Positions 44,214-53,595 of a stretch of 64,000 nucleotides of DNA are shown here, piece by piece; the stretch's first letter is position 1; each line of letters starts with the position of its first letter. The translations under genes and the position numbers were made by a program. This DNA comes from Ga0077527 sp945862135. Lineage in GTDB: Bacteria; Pseudomonadota; Gammaproteobacteria; Burkholderiales; SG8-41. The notes beneath the pieces were generated by a model. The model was not told where the DNA came from and did not search any database. It saw only the letters and a program-made list of their open reading frames with translations. Location: positions 248,001 to 312,000 of the forward strand of contig CAXNMF010000002.1 of NCBI GenBank assembly GCA_964203275.1, given 5' to 3'.

Positions 44214-46330
44214 TTATTGTGCAGGAGCAGATTCCTGAGCCTCTGCAGCGGCCGCCTTCATCGACAGACGCAGACGACCCTTCTCGTCAGCCTCGATGAT
44301 CTTGACGCGCACAAGCTGGCCTTCCTTGAGGTGGTCGGCAACGCTGTTGACGCGCTCATTGGCGATCTGCGAGATATGCAGCAAACCGTCACGACCCGGC
44401 AGGACGCTGACGATGGCACCAAAATCGAGCAGTTTGAGCACAGTACCTTCGTAAATACGGCCAACCTCGACATCGGCTGTCAGATCCTCAATACGCTTGC
44501 GTGCATTCTCACCACCTTCTGACGATACGCAGGCGATAACGACGGTGCCGTCATCCTGAATGTCGATGGTAGTACCGGTTTCTTCGGTAATTGCACGAAT
44601 GACCGCACCACCCTTGCCGATCACGTCGCGGATTTTCTCCGGCTTGATCTTCATCGTGATCATGCGCGGCGCCCATGCGGACAGTTCGGTGCGCGGCGTG
44701 TCGATCGCGGTACGCATTTTTTCCAGGATGTGCAGGCGGCCTTCGCGGGCTTGAACCAGCGCGGCGTGCATGATTTCCTTGGTGATGCCGGTGATCTTGA
44801 TGTCCATCTGCAGTGCGGTGACGCCGTTTTCGGTGCCGGCAACCTTGAAGTCCATGTCGCCGAGGTGATCTTCGTCGCCCAGAATGTCGGACAGTACGGC
44901 AAAACGGTTGCCTTCTTTGATCAGGCCCATCGCGATGCCTGCGACCTGTGCCTTCAGCGGAACGCCGGCATCCATCAGTGACAGGCAACCGCCGCAAACC
45001 GAGGCCATCGACGCTTGAACCGTTGGATTCGGTGATTTCCGAAACCACGCGGATCGAGTAGGCAAACTCTTCTGCGGTCGGCAGCACCGCGACCAGCGCG
45101 CGCTTGGCGAGCCGTCCGTGGCCAATTTCGCGGCGCTTCGGCGAACCGACGCGGCCGGTTTCACCGGTCGCAGTACGGCGGGAAGTTGTAGTGGAGCATG
45201 AAGCGGTCGCGGTATTCGCCCTGCAGTGCGTCGATGATCTGCTCATCGCGCGAGGTGCCGAGGGTAGCCACCACGATGGCCTGCGTTTCGCCACGGGTGA
45301 ACAGCGCCGAACCGTGGGTGCGTGGCAAGCACGCCGGTGCGGATGGTGATCGGACGCACGGTGCGGGTATCGCGGCCGTCGATGCGCGGCTCACCGTCGA
45401 GAATCTGGTTGCGGACGATCTTCGCTTCCAGATTGCCGAGCTCATTCTTGACGTTGTTGATTTGGTCGGGTGTAGCGTCAGCCGGTAGCACCTCAGCAAC
45501 AACCTTGGCAGTAATTTCCTTGAGGCGGACGGTACGCGCCTGCTTCTGCTTGATCTGGTAGGCCTGGCGCAAATCCGCTTCGGCGGCCTGAACAATGCGC
45601 GCAATCAGCGCTTCGTCCTTTTGCGGCTCAGTCCAGTTCCATTCAGGAACACCGATTTCATCGACAATTTCATTGATCGCATTGATCACGGTCTGCATCT
45701 GGTCGTGACCGAACACCACGGCGCCGAGCATCACGTCTTCGGACAGCTGTTGCGCTTCAGATTCAACCATCAGCACTGCCTGCTGCGTGCCGGCGACCAC
45801 GAGGTCGAGTTGCGAGGTTTTCAGTTCGGTCTGCGTTGGGTTGAGGATGTACTGGCCGTCGGCGTAACCGACGCGCGCGGCGCCGATCGGGCCGCCGAAC
45901 GGCATGCCAGACAACGCCAGCGCCGCCGACGCGCCAACCATTGCGGGAATATCGGAGTCGATTTCATTGTTCGACGACATCACCGTCGCAACAATCTGCA
46001 CTTCGCTGTTGTAACCCTCGGGAAACAGTGGACGAATCGGACGATCGATCAGGCGTGCAGGTCAGGATTTCCTTTTCCGACGGGCGGCCTTCACGGCGTG
46101 AAGAAGCCGCCGGGAATCTTGCCTGCGGCGTATGTGCGTTCCTGATAATCGACAGTCAGCGGGAAAAAATCCTGTCCCGGTTTGGCGTTACGGGCGCCGA
46201 CGACGGTCACCAGGACCACAGTGTCTTCCATCGTCACGATGACTGCGCCGGAGGCCTGGCGCGCGATTTCGCCGGTTTCCAGCGTCAGCTGGTGGCGGCC
46301 CCACATCAATGATTTTTTTACCGGGTTCAA
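44214..46330 (-). CDS. pnp: Polynucleotide phosphorylase (five apparent frameshifts)
   Basis: 3'-5' phosphorolytic exoribonuclease of the degradosome. Family sequence is seen throughout: LETGEIARQASGAVIVTMED, REGRPSEKEILT, LIDRPIRPLFPEGYNSEVQ, THGSALFTRGETQ, GSPKRREIGHGRLAKRAL, then SLMDAGVPLKAQVAGIAMG, a KH domain (IRDVIGKGGAVI) and an S1 domain (EGTVLKLLDFGAIVSVLPG). The frame changes near 46098, 46056, 45323, 45172 and 45012. At each site removing one base restores the family. Such damage in pnp is most likely sequence error. The TTG start at 46330 follows AAGGAAATC. It lies downstream of rpsO, as usual. Confidence 0.93.
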
Positions 46331-46349
46331 AATGATTTCCTTTTCTCAA

Positions 46350-46377
46350 AAACAAAAAAGACCGCACACGCGGTCTT
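46350..46377 (-). terminator. Rho-independent terminator between rpsO and pnp
   Basis: Minus strand stem AAGACCGC/GCGGTCTT (arms 46370-46377 and 46358-46365) with loop GTGT, followed by TTTTGTT. It should end or attenuate rpsO transcripts before pnp. Confidence 0.85.
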
Positions 46378-46489
46378 CGGGAGGATCAATGCAGACTAGA
46401 AACCGACGCCCTCCAGCGTCGGCAGCCGACCGGACCGCCCAGCGGACCGGTCAAAAAAACTGGCGAACCGTGCTTGCATGCGCTGCTGA

Positions 46490-46759
46490 TTACTTGCGCA
46501 GGCCCAGACGCTCAATAAGCGCCTTGTATTGTTCGACTTTGGTTCTTTTCAGGTAATCCAGCAACTTGCGACGCGTGCTCACCATGCGCAGCAGACCGCG
46601 ACGGGAGTGATGGTCCTTGGTATGAGCCTTGAAATGCTCGGTAAGGTCCGTGATACGCGCGGTCAGCAGCGCAACCTGTACTTCGGGCGAACCGGTGTCG
46701 CCTTTCGCTCGCTGGAAATCCTGCAATACTTGCGCCTTTTGGGCGGTGCTAACAGCCAT
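46490..46759 (-). CDS. rpsO: 30S ribosomal protein S15
   Basis: 89 residues. LTARITDLTEHFKAHTKDHHSRRGLLRMVSTRRKLLDYLKR is the S15 core that binds 16S rRNA. It sits between truB and pnp, the classical order. Confidence 0.98.
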   Translation of the reverse strand: MAVSTAQKAQVLQDFQRAKGDTGSPEVQVALLTARITDLTEHFKAHTKDHHSRRGLLRMVSTRRKLLDYLKRTKVEQYKALIERLGLRK

Positions 46760-46790
46760 TATTCTGTCTCCGACGAAAAATCACGCAATT

Positions 46791-47742
46791 TTAACCGGTA
46801 ACTGCCGGATTACTCAAGTGGTTTTCCAATTTTTCCTTGTCCTGCAACTGGGTGGTCAAGCGCCGCGCTTTCAGCACGCCGGCCTCCACCTCGCCCACCC
46901 CAAAAAAGGTGTGCTGCGCACCGTACAGCCGGTATAAACCCGCTTCTACTGCCGGTAGCTCCACCTCCTGCCCGGTAATGATCCGGCGCACCTGGTCGGC
47001 TTCCAACGCAATCTGATCCAAGCTGGAAGCAAAAGCATCGATGGGCAATAGGCTATCCAGGCGTTCTGTATGGAGCTAGTGATTCCAAATCGTCGCACGA
47101 TACAGCCTGAGCCAGCTTAAAGCCTCCGGCGCTTTCCCGGGTCAAGGCGATCAGATGTGCACCGCAACCCAGATTGGCGCCGATGTCTTCAGCCAGGACG
47201 CGGATGTAAGTACCTTTGCTGCAGCACACTCGGATTTTTAAAGTATTTTCAATAAAATCAATAAGTTGAATATTTTTTATGTCGATAACTCGGGATTGAC
47301 GCTCGATCGTGATACCGGCTCGGGCGTAGGCGTAAAGCGGCTTACCCGCCACTTTCAATGCCGAATGCATCGGCGGCATCTGTGTCTGTGTCCCGAGGAA
47401 CCGCTGTAATACTATCCTGACTTCCGCTTCCGTCACATTCACCGGGCGTTGCTCCAGAATTTCGCCTTCAGCATCGCCTGTATTGGTTGTCGCACCCAGC
47501 CGCAGCGATGCCAGATAGCCTTTGTCGGCATCGAGCAAAAACTGTGAAAATTTGGTGGCCTCACCCAAACCAATTGGCAACAGTCCTTCAGCCATTGGAT
47601 CCAGGGTGCCGGTATGACCTGCTTTGCGTGCGGAAAACAGCCGCTTGACCCGCGCAACAGCCTGTTGGGAGGTCAAGCCCAGCGGTTTGTCGAGCAACAA
47701 CACGCCGTTGACATCTTTGCGCTCGGCGCGAGGCTTATTCAC
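46791..47742 (-). CDS. truB: tRNA pseudouridine-55 synthase (frameshifted near 47067)
   Basis: Makes pseudouridine 55 in the T loop. The catalytic Asp48 lies in HTGTLDPMA; GVLLLDKPLGLTS opens the domain. The frame stops after ESLAPYRTPG. Removing one base near 47067 gives APYERLDSLLPIDAFASSL, which continues in the other frame through the C-terminal PUA-like part (YRLYGAQHTFFGVGEV) to 46791. Combined length is about 315 residues, normal for the family. It overlaps rbfA by four bases. Confidence 0.93.
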
Positions 47743-48113
47743 TGCGGGGGTTTATTGCCAGGTTTACTGGCGATCGCTTCGTCGATGAGGTTCGACAGTT
47801 TTACGCCGCGTTCAACGGAAATGTCGTAGTTAAAACGCAGTTGCGGTACCGTGCGCAGTTTCATGACTTTGGCGAGCGAACTGCGCAGGAATCCGGCGGC
47901 ATGGTTGAGCGCTCGTGCGGCTACTTCCTGCTGTACCGGTTCACCGAGAGCGGTAAAAAAAATCTTTGCATGCTCGTTGTCCTGCGTAACTTCGACATCG
48001 GTGATGGTGATCAGGCCGACACGCGGATCTTTGAGTTCCATGCGGATGATCTCGGATAATTCGCGCTGGATCTGGTCGGCTATGCGCCGACCGCGGGGAT
48101 AATCTTTAGGCAT
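47739..48113 (-). CDS. rbfA: 30S ribosome-binding factor A
   Basis: 124 residues with the KH-like fold: PRGRRIADQIQRELSEIIRMELKDPRVG, TDVEVTQDNEHAKIFFTALG and VPQLRFNYDISVERG. Acts in maturation of the 16S rRNA 5' end. Between infB and truB in the operon. Confidence 0.97.
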   Translation of the reverse strand: MPKDYPRGRRIADQIQRELSEIIRMELKDPRVGLITITDVEVTQDNEHAKIFFTALGEPVQQEVAARALNHAAGFLRSSLAKVMKLRTVPQLRFNYDISVERGVKLSNLIDEAIASKPGNKPPQ

Positions 48114-48176
48114 GAGGCAACTGCTCCGGAAAACCAGCCGGGTGCGCCGTGAGGCGGCACCCGTAAAACACGGCGG

Positions 48177-50714
48177 TTACAGAGACCTCGCCACTTCGAC
48201 GACTTCGAAGACTTCCAGTTGGTCGCCTTCCTTGATGTCGTTGAAGTTCTTCAGCGACAGCCCGCATTCAAATCCAGCCTTGACCTCTCGCACGTCATCC
48301 TTGAAACGTTTCAGCGAATCAAGCTCGCCTTCATGAATAACGACATTGTCACGCAGTAACCGGATCTTGGAACCACGACGGATCAAACCTTCGAGAACAT
48401 AGCAGCCGGCCACAGCGCCGATCTTGGAAATCCGGAACACCTGGCGTATTTCCACCAGACCCAGCGTGCTTTCCTTGCGCTCCGGGGAGAGCATGCCGGT
48501 CAGCGCGGCCTTGATCTCATCGACCGCGTCGTAAATGATGTTGTAGTAACGGATATCGACGCCGCTGCTTTCGGCGAGTTTCCGGGCTGCCGCATCAGCG
48601 CGGGCATTAAAACCGATGACCACGGCTTTCGAGGCCAGCGCCAGGTTGATGTCCGATTCGGTAATGCCGCCGATCGCAGCATGCACGATGTTGACCTTGA
48701 CCTCTTCAGTCGACAGTTTGCCGAGGGCGTGCGTCAGACCCTCGTATGACCCCTGCACGTCGGCTTTGATGATCAGTGAAAGCGTCTTGACCTCGCCCTC
48801 GCCCATCTGCTCAAACATGTTTTCAAGCTTGGCTGCCTGTTGTTTGGCCAGCTTTACATCGCGGAACTTGCCTTGGCGGAACAGCGCAATCTCGCGTGCC
48901 TTGCGTTCATCGCCGAGCACCATTACTTCGGCACCCGCTGCGGGCACGTCTGACAAACCGAGTATTTCGACAGGAATAGACGGACCCGCTGATTCTATAG
49001 TGTCGCCGGCTTCATTGAGCATCGCGCGAACGCGACCGAACACGGCGCCCGCAAGAACAATGTCACCGCGTTTCAGCGTGCCGGACTGCACAAGCACAGT
49101 TGCCACCGGACCACGCCCCTTGTCGAGACGCGATTCAACAACAATACCCTTGGCCGGCGAATCTTTCGGTGCCCGCAGTTCCAGCACTTCAGCCTGCAGC
49201 AGAATGCGTTCCAGCAAGCTGTCGATGCCCTGACCGGTGCGCGCAGATACCTCGACGAACATCGTATCGCCGCCCCATTCTTCGGGTACCACTTCCTGCG
49301 CCGAAAGGTCCTGTTTTACTCGTTCAGCGTTCGCTTCCGGTTTGTCGATTTTGTTAAGCGCAACAATCATCGGCACTTTTGCCGCTTTGGCATGGTGTAT
49401 GGCTTCAGCGGTCTGAGGCATCACGCCGTCGTCTGCTGCCACAACGAGAATGACCAGATCAGTGACTTTCGCCCCGCGTGCACGCATGGCTGTAAAAGCC
49501 TCGTGACCGGGTGTATCGAGAAAAGTGATCATGCCTCGCGGTGTTTCAACGTGATAGGCGCCGATGTGCTGGGTAATCCCACCCGCCTCGCCACTGGCGA
49601 CCTTGGTGCGACGAATGTAGTCCAGCAGCGAGGTTTTACCGTGATCGACGTGCCCCATTACTGTTACTACTGGTGCACGCGGTTCAAGTTTGACTTCAAC
49701 CTGCCCCGCCGATTGTTCCAGATAAGCGTCCGGCTCATCGAGTTTTGCCCGCTTGCCGACATGCCCCATTTCCTCAACAAGGATGATTGCAGTGTCCTGG
49801 TCGAGAACCTGGTTGATCGTCGCCATCGTGCCAAGCTTCATCAGCGTCTTGATGACTTCCGCCGCCTTTACAGACATTTTGTGTGCGAGATCGGCCACGG
49901 AAATGGTTTCCGGAATGAGAACATCCTTCACCAGCGGCTCAGTCGGCGCGGTAAAACCATGCTGCTGATCACCATCCTGCTTGTGCGAGGTACGGTGAAC
50001 CTTGCGGTCTCGCCAGCCCAATCCGCCGGATGCGTCACCGCGTGTTTTGATCGTACGCTTGCGCGCAGTCGGATCCTGCCAGACCACCTGCTTGGCTGGT
50101 TTTTTGGCACCTTTTTTGGCTTTGTCGCCGGTGTCACCTGCCGGCGCAGCGGGTTTATGGATCGTGCCTTCAACCACAATTGCCGGATCAACTGCAGGTG
50201 CCAAAGGAGCAGCCGGTGCCGGTGCGGCAACAACCGCATCGGCTTTTGCAGCCGCTTCGACTTCAGCCTCTTTCTTGCGTTTTTTGGCGACGTCTTCAGC
50301 CTGGCGTGCGGCGAGTTCGGCCTGCTTGCGTGCCTCTTCTTCGCGCGTCGCAATTTCAGCGGCATCAATAATCGGCTTCGGTGCCTCTTCGACCTTTTCG
50401 GGTTCCGGAGTGTCTCGCTTAATCAACACGCGTTTCTTGCGCACTTCGACCTGGATCGTGCGGGCCTTGCCGGTTGTGGCATCCGCTTTCTTGATCTCGG
50501 TCGTCTGGCGACGTGTAAGGGTGATCTTCTGCTTGGCTTCCTTACCACCATGTGCTTCACGCAGATGGTCAAGCAGTTGAGTCTTGTCCTTCTCGGTCAG
50601 CCCGGTGTCTTCGGTCAGCGCTTTCTTCACGCCGGCCGCCTGGAGCTGCTCGATCAGCAGCTCTGGCTGAACGCCGAGTTCCTTGGCAAATTCTTTGACT
50701 TTGATCTGGGGCAT
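48177..50714 (-). CDS. infB: Translation initiation factor IF-2
   Basis: 845 residues. The N-terminal IF2_N helix-turn domain (KEFAKELGVQPELLIEQLQAAGV) is followed by a long charged Ala/Lys/Glu linker (about 60-250), a second IF2_N, the GTPase domain with GHVDHGKT at 354-361, DTPGHE and NKID, and the fMet-tRNA-binding C-terminal domains. Delivers initiator tRNA to the 30S subunit. The frame is intact, in contrast to several neighbours. Confidence 0.98.
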   Translation of the reverse strand: MPQIKVKEFAKELGVQPELLIEQLQAAGVKKALTEDTGLTEKDKTQLLDHLREAHGGKEAKQKITLTRRQTTEIKKADATTGKARTIQVEVRKKRVLIKRDTPEPEKVEEAPKPIIDAAEIATREEEARKQAELAARQAEDVAKKRKKEAEVEAAAKADAVVAAPAPAAPLAPAVDPAIVVEGTIHKPAAPAGDTGDKAKKGAKKPAKQVVWQDPTARKRTIKTRGDASGGLGWRDRKVHRTSHKQDGDQQHGFTAPTEPLVKDVLIPETISVADLAHKMSVKAAEVIKTLMKLGTMATINQVLDQDTAIILVEEMGHVGKRAKLDEPDAYLEQSAGQVEVKLEPRAPVVTVMGHVDHGKTSLLDYIRRTKVASGEAGGITQHIGAYHVETPRGMITFLDTPGHEAFTAMRARGAKVTDLVILVVAADDGVMPQTAEAIHHAKAAKVPMIVALNKIDKPEANAERVKQDLSAQEVVPEEWGGDTMFVEVSARTGQGIDSLLERILLQAEVLELRAPKDSPAKGIVVESRLDKGRGPVATVLVQSGTLKRGDIVLAGAVFGRVRAMLNEAGDTIESAGPSIPVEILGLSDVPAAGAEVMVLGDERKAREIALFRQGKFRDVKLAKQQAAKLENMFEQMGEGEVKTLSLIIKADVQGSYEGLTHALGKLSTEEVKVNIVHAAIGGITESDINLALASKAVVIGFNARADAAARKLAESSGVDIRYYNIIYDAVDEIKAALTGMLSPERKESTLGLVEIRQVFRISKIGAVAGCYVLEGLIRRGSKIRLLRDNVVIHEGELDSLKRFKDDVREVKAGFECGLSLKNFNDIKEGDQLEVFEVVEVARSL

Positions 50715-50739
50715 AGCCGGTTACTTTTCTTTTCTGCGA

Positions 50740-52224
50740 TCAAGCGTTGGTTTCGGCAAACCACGGCGCACGTGCAGCCATGATCAGCGCTTTGGCGCGC
50801 TCCGCATCAATCGCGGTCAGCTCGATAAGATCGTCGGTTGCATAGTCGGCCAGGTCTTCCTGGGTCGCGATGCCCTTCGATGCCAGCATGCGGGCGGTAT
50901 CGTGATCCATGCCCTCGACCTTCATCAGATCCTCGATGTCGTGCTCGACTTTTTCTTCGCTTGCAATCGCCTGCGTCAGGAGCGCATTGCGAGCGCGACT
51001 ACGGAGTTCGTTGACGGTGGCCTCATCAAACGCCTCGATCTCAAGCATTTCGGTGAGAGGAACGTATGCCACCTCCTCGAGAGTTGCAAAACCCTCCTGC
51101 ACAAGAATGTCGGCGACTTCTTCGTCGACATCCAATTTTTCCATGAACTCGGCGCGCGTCTTGGAAGTTTCCTCTTCGCTCTTCTTCTGAGCGTCGACTT
51201 CGGTCATCAGATTCAGTTCCCAGCCGGTGAGTTCCGCAGCCAGACGCACGTTCTGCCCGTTGCGACCGATCGCCTGGGCGAGGTTCTCCTCGTCCACAAC
51301 GATGTCCATGCTGTGCTTTTCTTCATCAACGACGATGCTGCTGACTTCCGCGGGTGCCAGGGCGTTAATGACGAACTGCGCCGGATCCGGATTCCACAAC
51401 ACGATATCAACGCGTTCTTGAGCGAGCTCGGCGGTTACGGCCTGGACACGAGACCCCCGCATGCCGACGCAGGTGCCAATCGGATCGATGCGCGCATCCT
51501 TGGAATGGACTGCAATTTTTGCTCGCGAACCAGGGTCACGTGCCGCACCTTTGATCTCGAGCAAACCTTCCTCGATTTCCGGAACTTCAAGTTCAAACAG
51601 CTTGGCGATGAATTCGGGGGCGGTGCGAGACAGGATCAGGTGCGGACCACGGGCCATGCGATCCACTTTCCAGACGTAGGCGCGGACGCGATCGCCGAGC
51701 CGCAGATTTTCTTTCGGGATCATCTGGTCGCGCGGCAGCATGGCTTCCAGTCGGCCGGACTCGACAATAGCGCTTCCGCGTTCCATGCGCTTGATGACGC
51801 CAGTCACCAGATGCTCCTTGCGTGCCAGGAAATCGTTGAGAATCTGCTCTCGTTCCGCATCGCGGATCTTCTGCACTATCACCTGCTTGGCAGTCTGAGC
51901 GCCGATACGGCCGACTTCCATGCCTTCCAAGGGTTCCTCGATGAATTCGCCGACCTGGGCTTCGGGATCTTCTTCCTGCGCCTCATGCAATTTGTATTGC
52001 CGTGAAGGCACTTCGATTTCCTCGTTCTTCACAACTTCCCAACGACGGAAGAAGGTGAATTCACCGGTTGCACGATCCACTGAGGCGCGGATCTCGACGT
52101 CCTCGGTGAATTTCTTTTTGGCTGCAGAAGCCAGAGCGAGTTCAAGCGCGCCGAACACAATTTCCTTGTCGACGTTCTTTTCACGCGCCAGCGCGTCTAC
52201 CAGCAACAGAATTTCACGACCCAT
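50740..52224 (-). CDS. nusA: Transcription termination/antitermination factor NusA
   Basis: 494 residues. An N-terminal polymerase-binding domain (MGREILLLVDALAREKNVDKEIV), S1 (VTGVIKRMERGSAIVE), two KH domains (ELAQERVDIV, AQAIGRNGQNVRLAAELTG) and two acidic C-terminal repeats (each with ADILVQEGFATLEEVAY- or ARMLASKGIATQEDLADY-like sequence). Modulates pausing and rRNA antitermination. Between rimP and infB. Confidence 0.98.
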   Translation of the reverse strand: MGREILLLVDALAREKNVDKEIVFGALELALASAAKKKFTEDVEIRASVDRATGEFTFFRRWEVVKNEEIEVPSRQYKLHEAQEEDPEAQVGEFIEEPLEGMEVGRIGAQTAKQVIVQKIRDAEREQILNDFLARKEHLVTGVIKRMERGSAIVESGRLEAMLPRDQMIPKENLRLGDRVRAYVWKVDRMARGPHLILSRTAPEFIAKLFELEVPEIEEGLLEIKGAARDPGSRAKIAVHSKDARIDPIGTCVGMRGSRVQAVTAELAQERVDIVLWNPDPAQFVINALAPAEVSSIVVDEEKHSMDIVVDEENLAQAIGRNGQNVRLAAELTGWELNLMTEVDAQKKSEEETSKTRAEFMEKLDVDEEVADILVQEGFATLEEVAYVPLTEMLEIEAFDEATVNELRSRARNALLTQAIASEEKVEHDIEDLMKVEGMDHDTARMLASKGIATQEDLADYATDDLIELTAIDAERAKALIMAARAPWFAETNA

Positions 52225-52237
52225 ATCCGTCTCCCGC

Positions 52238-52666
52238 TCAAAACGCCGGCATCAGCCGCGCCTTATCCAAATTGCCCAAGTCGATGGACAAAACACGTCC
52301 GTCAACCTCGATTCCCACCTTGCCGGCTTCTCCTGCGCAAATCACACCGACAAAATTACGCTGTCCTTCCATCGGCACCCGCAATTTCAACTTCGCCTTC
52401 TGGCCGGCAAAACGCACAAAATCCTCAGCCTTGCGCAGCGGCCGGTCCAGACCTGGAGATGACACTTCCAGTCGGTCGTAGGCCACATTTTCAACCGTGA
52501 ACAACCGGCTGAGATGATTGCTGACCAATGCGCAGTCCTCAACCGTAATGCCACCCGGTTTGTCGATAAACACGCGCAATAAAGCACCTTTGGCAGATCT
52601 TTCCAGATCCACCAGTTCATAGCCGAGTCCGGCCAGCGTGTTATCGAGTAAACCCTGCAAATCCAT
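52238..52666 (-). CDS. rimP: Ribosome maturation factor RimP
   Basis: 142 residues starting MDLQGLLDNTLAGLGYELVDLERS. VFIDKPGGITVEDCALVSNHLS and LEVSSPGLDRPLRKAEDFVRFAG are the family signatures. Needed for 30S assembly. The ATG at 52666 is chosen over an upstream start at 52786 because the family begins there. First gene of the block down to pnp. Confidence 0.95.
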   Translation of the reverse strand: MDLQGLLDNTLAGLGYELVDLERSAKGALLRVFIDKPGGITVEDCALVSNHLSRLFTVENVAYDRLEVSSPGLDRPLRKAEDFVRFAGQKAKLKLRVPMEGQRNFVGVICAGEAGKVGIEVDGRVLSIDLGNLDKARLMPAF

Positions 52667-52890
52667 GACAAACCGTGCCAAAACGGCGCCACAAACAAAA
52701 AATGGGCGATCCGCCCATCCTGCGTGACACCTAACTGTTTTACAGAACTTTGAACTATAACAAAATTTTCCCTTTCGTTCAATCACGCACTGCTACGTTC
52801 CTTTTGCTCCGCAGTATGAAAAAATTCATAACAATCAAATATTTAAGTGAATATACCCGGTCTTTATCAAGTGCTTTGGTTAATACAGAC

Positions 52891-52923
52891 TTGCAGTCGC
52901 ATAAAGACTGTATATAATTACAG
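52891..52923 (+). promoter_or_regulatory. lexA promoter with LexA box
   Basis: LexA box CTGTATATAATTACAG at 52908-52923, a CTGT-N8-ACAG palindrome. It contains a perfect -10 hexamer TATAAT (52913-52918), with TTGCAG (52891-52896) as -35 at 16-base spacing. The start codon is at 52926, two bases beyond the box, so transcription should begin at or very near the ATG. Confidence 0.88.
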
Positions 52924-52925
52924 TC

Positions 52926-53552
52926 ATGAACGACCAAAACCACAAACCTTTAACTGCGCGACAGATTGAAATTCTGCGCATGATCGAAATCCACGTCGAA
53001 GAGTCCGGGTTTCCGCCAACGCGCGCTGAAATCTGCACTGCGATGGGATTCAGTTCTCCGAATGCCGCAGAAACCCATTTGCGTGCCTTGGAGCGAAAAG
53101 GGGTAATCGAAATGACCTCGGGCGCTTCCCGGGGCATTCGTCTGACGCAGCAGCCCCCCCCTTCTTCACTACCTGTCATCGGCCGTGTTGCAGCCGGCAG
53201 CCCCATGCTCGCTGAAGAAAACGTAGAACAGCAATGTCGTGTCGATCCAGCTCTTTTTGACCCGCCTGCGGATTATTTGTTAAGAGTCAGGGGCATGAGC
53301 ATGCGAGATGTCGGCATTCTAGAGGGTGACTTGCTGGCTGTTCATCGCACGACTCAGTTTCGGTCCGGTCAGATCGTGGTGGCACGCCTTCACGACGAAG
53401 TGACTGTCAAACGGATCCAGCGGAATCGTAACGTTGTAGAACTTCTTCCGGAAAATCCCGACTTTGAGCCGATCGTTGTCGATCTCAAACGTGATCCCCT
53501 GGAAATTGAAGGTATTGCGGTGGGCGTCATCCGCAACGGCAAATGGTCCTGA
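52926..53552 (+). CDS. lexA: SOS repressor LexA
   Basis: 208 residues. The N-terminal winged helix (LTARQIEILRMIEIHVEESG...PTRAEICTAMGFSSPNAAETHLRALERKG) binds the box; the self-cleavage site is Ala90-Gly91 (VAAGSP), with Ser125 (RGMSMRD) and Lys162 (VTVKRI) as the catalytic dyad. All catalytic residues are intact. No ribosome site precedes the ATG; the promoter arrangement implies a leaderless or nearly leaderless mRNA. It converges with trpS. Confidence 0.97.
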   Translation: MNDQNHKPLTARQIEILRMIEIHVEESGFPPTRAEICTAMGFSSPNAAETHLRALERKGVIEMTSGASRGIRLTQQPPPSSLPVIGRVAAGSPMLAEENVEQQCRVDPALFDPPADYLLRVRGMSMRDVGILEGDLLAVHRTTQFRSGQIVVARLHDEVTVKRIQRNRNVVELLPENPDFEPIVVDLKRDPLEIEGIAVGVIRNGKWS

Positions 53553-53595
53553 TCACCACTGCCATAACGACGCGAATTTGCGGAACTCGATTCGC

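Noticed and set aside
44214..46330. Programmed frameshifting in pnp
   Set aside because: Five sites without slippery heptamers or a shared downstream structure, in a gene that is intact elsewhere. Sequence error is simpler.
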